NCBI RefSeq assembly: GCF_001645385.1
Contig: NZ_LVHI01000019.1
Coordinates: 14,522-77,451 of the forward strand
Origin: Rhodococcoides kyotonense
Lineage (GTDB): Bacteria; Actinomycetota; Actinomycetes; Mycobacteriales; Mycobacteriaceae
Length of the DNA: 62,930 nt
Reading direction: 5' to 3'
Positions 59,866 through 62,930 of the stretch are shown in pieces. Made by a program: the position numbers and the translations under genes. How positions within the stretch are numbered: the stretch's first letter is position 1; each line of letters opens with the position of its first letter. The notes under the pieces were generated by a model. The model was given only the letters and a program-made list of their open reading frames with translations. It made no database searches and was not told the origin of the DNA.

Positions 59866-60935
59866 GCCGGTAGGAATATCCGGCCACTGACCGTACCGCG
59901 CACGGTGCCCCAGGCAACGATTGCCCATGCCGTGACGAGCAGTGCATAGAGGCCCACGGCGACGATGTTCAGTGCACCGAACGTGGCCCCCAGTGCGGTC
60001 GCGCCTGTGACGCAGGTGCCGACCGGGAACGTGAAGCTCCACCAGGTCATGGAAAACCGGAGGCCGCTGCGGGCAGCTGTCACGGTCAGACAGGTTGCAA
60101 CGGCGAACATGACGATGCCGAACGCGCCTGCCGCGACTCCGTAGAGGACGCCGACGTCGTGGAGCCAGTCGCTGCCCGCATCGGCGGCCAAGAGATTGGC
60201 CGCGGTGACCGACTGGCCGACGAGGCCCAGCGTGATCCAGATCGTCGGAATCGCCTGCACAGGTGGCGTTCTCCGATGCACGAGCTCACCGCAGACCGTG
60301 ACCATGATCCGCGCACCAAGGGTCAGGCTGAGCGCGAACAGGGCGTAGCACAGGGCGAGGAATGCAGTCCTGACCGTGCCGCTCGGGATGTGTTGCGCCA
60401 GAATCGCTCCCCCGGTCGCCGACACCATCGGAGGCACGACGGGCATCAGCAACGCGGGCAGACGGTGCCCCCGCGCGCGAACCGGAATCCACAGCACGGT
60501 CGCGATTCCTGCGAGAGTTCCTATGGTCCAGAGCGTTCCGGCGATCCAGAGAGCCGCAGTGATGCCGAGTAGATCCTTGCCGAGAAGGATTGTTCCGCTG
60601 CCGACGGTCAACAGCGCCATCGGGATTGCGCCGTAGAACAGGCCGATGACCGGATGCGCGACGTAACCGCGAGCGTTGTCGACATGCAGGATCCAGTGCG
60701 CGGTGAAGGCAATTGTCAGCGCGACGAGGGCGGTTGCCGCGACTCCCCAGACCACGGTGGCGAAAGAATGCAGAATCGGAGAGTGCAGGGGAAGCGTGGC
60801 CGCGGCGTTCGCGACGATGCCGGTTCCCATGATGGACGCGAACCAGTTCGGGGTGAGGTGTTCCAGCACGCGGCCAGGACGGTCGAGGTCGCGGAACAAT
60901 CCCAGGGGCGCGTCGGCGAGAACAGCTGCGGTCAT
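59862..60935 (-). CDS. TDT family (tellurite resistance/C4-dicarboxylate transporter-like) protein
   Basis: 357 residues with ten hydrophobic segments; signature LTPNWFASIMGTGIVANAA near the N-terminus and RFSMTWWSFTFPVGTCVTGATALG near the C-terminus. The family includes malate transporters, SLAC1-type anion channels and TehA; the substrate is probably an anion. I chose ATG 60935 (GGTGG upstream) over the in-frame ATG at 60962. First gene of a two-gene operon with the methyltransferase. Confidence 0.85.
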   Translation of the reverse strand: MTAAVLADAPLGLFRDLDRPGRVLEHLTPNWFASIMGTGIVANAAATLPLHSPILHSFATVVWGVAATALVALTIAFTAHWILHVDNARGYVAHPVIGLFYGAIPMALLTVGSGTILLGKDLLGITAALWIAGTLWTIGTLAGIATVLWIPVRARGHRLPALLMPVVPPMVSATGGAILAQHIPSGTVRTAFLALCYALFALSLTLGARIMVTVCGELVHRRTPPVQAIPTIWITLGLVGQSVTAANLLAADAGSDWLHDVGVLYGVAAGAFGIVMFAVATCLTVTAARSGLRFSMTWWSFTFPVGTCVTGATALGATFGALNIVAVGLYALLVTAWAIVAWGTVRGTVSGRIFLPA

Positions 60936-61020
60936 GGTTCCACCGTCGTCGGCGAGGGGCATTCCCGGTAGAGGTCATGCTGTTGTGTAGCCACAACCGT
61001 TTCTTGTGGCCGGCCCTCCA

Positions 61021-61062
61021 CGTGCGCGCGAATGTATAGCCCGCTATACATTCGCACGCACG
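61021..61062. repeat. Palindromic repeat (copy 4), nearly perfect
   Basis: CGTGCGCGCGAATGTATAGC (61021-61040), two-base centre, GCTATACATTCGCACGCACG (61043-61062); 19 of 20 positions pair. It is the cleanest member of the family. Unlike the other copies it lies between divergent genes, 86 bases upstream of the TDT start and about 75 bases before the DUF222 promoter, so it is not at a 3' end here. Confidence 0.8.
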
Positions 61063-61136
61063 ACCGATACTCGACCTCGCGATGGTAACCGGTTGGGGCG
61101 CGGCAAGATTCGAAGAATTGGAATGCGCGGTCTTGG

Positions 61137-61165
61137 TTGTGTTCGAACATGCGTTCGAGTATCAT
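61137..61165 (+). promoter_or_regulatory. SOS promoter of the DUF222 gene with LexA box
   Basis: TTGTGT (-35, 61137-61142), a 17-base spacer, TATCAT (-10, 61160-61165), and seven bases to the ATG at 61173, so the transcript is probably leaderless. The spacer contains the perfect LexA box TCGAAC-ATGC-GTTCGA (61143-61158). LexA bound here would block RNA polymerase, so the gene should be induced by DNA damage. Confidence 0.8.
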
Positions 61166-61172
61166 GGTGGGC

Positions 61173-62816
<1,644 letters not shown>

Positions 62817-62834
62817 GTCAGGAAGGATGAGCAC

Positions 62835-62930
62835 ATGCCTAAGAAGATCGATCCGGAGGTCCGTGCGCGGGCGTTGCGGTTGTTGGAGACCCACGGCGGG
62901 GAGTACCCGTCGATGACTGCTGCGGCCGAG
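62835..62930 (+). CDS. IS3-family transposase OrfA (partial)
   Basis: The first 32 codons read MPKKIDPEVRARALRLLETH and then GGEYPSMTAAAE, the start of the helix-turn-helix DNA-binding protein of IS3-type elements. GGAAGG lies shortly before the ATG. It continues beyond the right edge and would be joined to OrfB by frameshifting in a complete element. Confidence 0.88.
   Translation, partial: MPKKIDPEVRARALRLLETHGGEYPSMTAAAE

Overview
The window is high-GC actinobacterial DNA, most likely Rhodococcus/Rhodococcoides or a close relative in Mycobacteriales. The call rests on gene content: a DesA1-type acyl-ACP desaturase, a Zmp1-like M13 protease, a ugpA-ugpE-ugpB-ugpC operon in mycobacterial order, an LppU-like lipoprotein, PlsB2/PlsC-like acyltransferases, LigC with Prim-PolC plus a full LigD, and a 13E12/DUF222 gene. 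Genes are densely packed with many 4-base start/stop overlaps, and no gene-free stretch exceeds 300 bases. No rRNA, tRNA or CRISPR array was seen.

Layout. 1-3421 (minus): partial desaturase, DUF2254 membrane protein, GtrA-like protein and a 54-residue membrane microprotein. 3531-9557: mycofactocin-type SDR, two pirins around a maltokinase, DUF4190 protein, diguanylate cyclase. 9625-12083: two-gene drug-exporter ABC system, divergent from the Zmp1-like protease (12141-14111), then a cytochrome P450. 15480-19741 (minus): ugp uptake operon. 19861-22028 (minus): L,D-transpeptidase, HdeD-like protein, secreted protein. 22141-25140: a tightly overlapping four-gene operon (GT2 glycosyltransferase, acyl-CoA dehydrogenase-like protein, PIG-L deacetylase, methyltransferase) with no assigned product. 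25146-30389: zinc metallopeptidase, NhaA-thioredoxin fusion, Prim-PolC and LigC. 30535-38450: lipoprotein, two MFS exporters, ilvD, S1 protease, DUF6319-like protein. 38598-43358: plsB-plsC-adenylate cyclase operon. 43325-50718 (minus): a complete Nit1C (MSMEG_0565-0572 type) nitrilase cluster. 50926-54594: two membrane proteins, SRPBCC protein, LigD. 54804-60935: secreted lipase, iron-box-controlled siderophore-binding lipoprotein, ABC exporter, HemK-like methyltransferase, TDT transporter. 61173-end: LexA-boxed DUF222 gene interrupted by the left end of an IS3-family element.

The most unusual content is between and within operons. (i) A palindromic repeat family with arms close to CGTGNGYGCGAATGTATAGC sits at four loci, often at gene 3' ends; at 51709-51781 its two arms supply the stop codons of both convergent genes. 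A related palindrome at 5474-5519 does the same for a pirin and a maltokinase. (ii) A second repeat family, GGAGYGGAGCCTGC...GACCC, occurs in tandem at 32611 and 44398 and singly at 51733, where it lies inside the loop of the first family. (iii) At 44398-44457 the tandem copy creates a 12-codon leader ORF whose TGA overlaps the start codon of the Nit1C glycosyltransferase. (iv) The first nitrilase paralogue of the Nit1C cluster has Asp in place of both the catalytic Cys and the catalytic Glu, whereas its sister gene 1.5 kb away keeps the full Glu-Lys-Cys triad. (v) A 9-bp-arm hairpin overlaps the ugpA start codon. (vi) The DUF222 promoter has a perfect LexA box exactly between -35 and -10.
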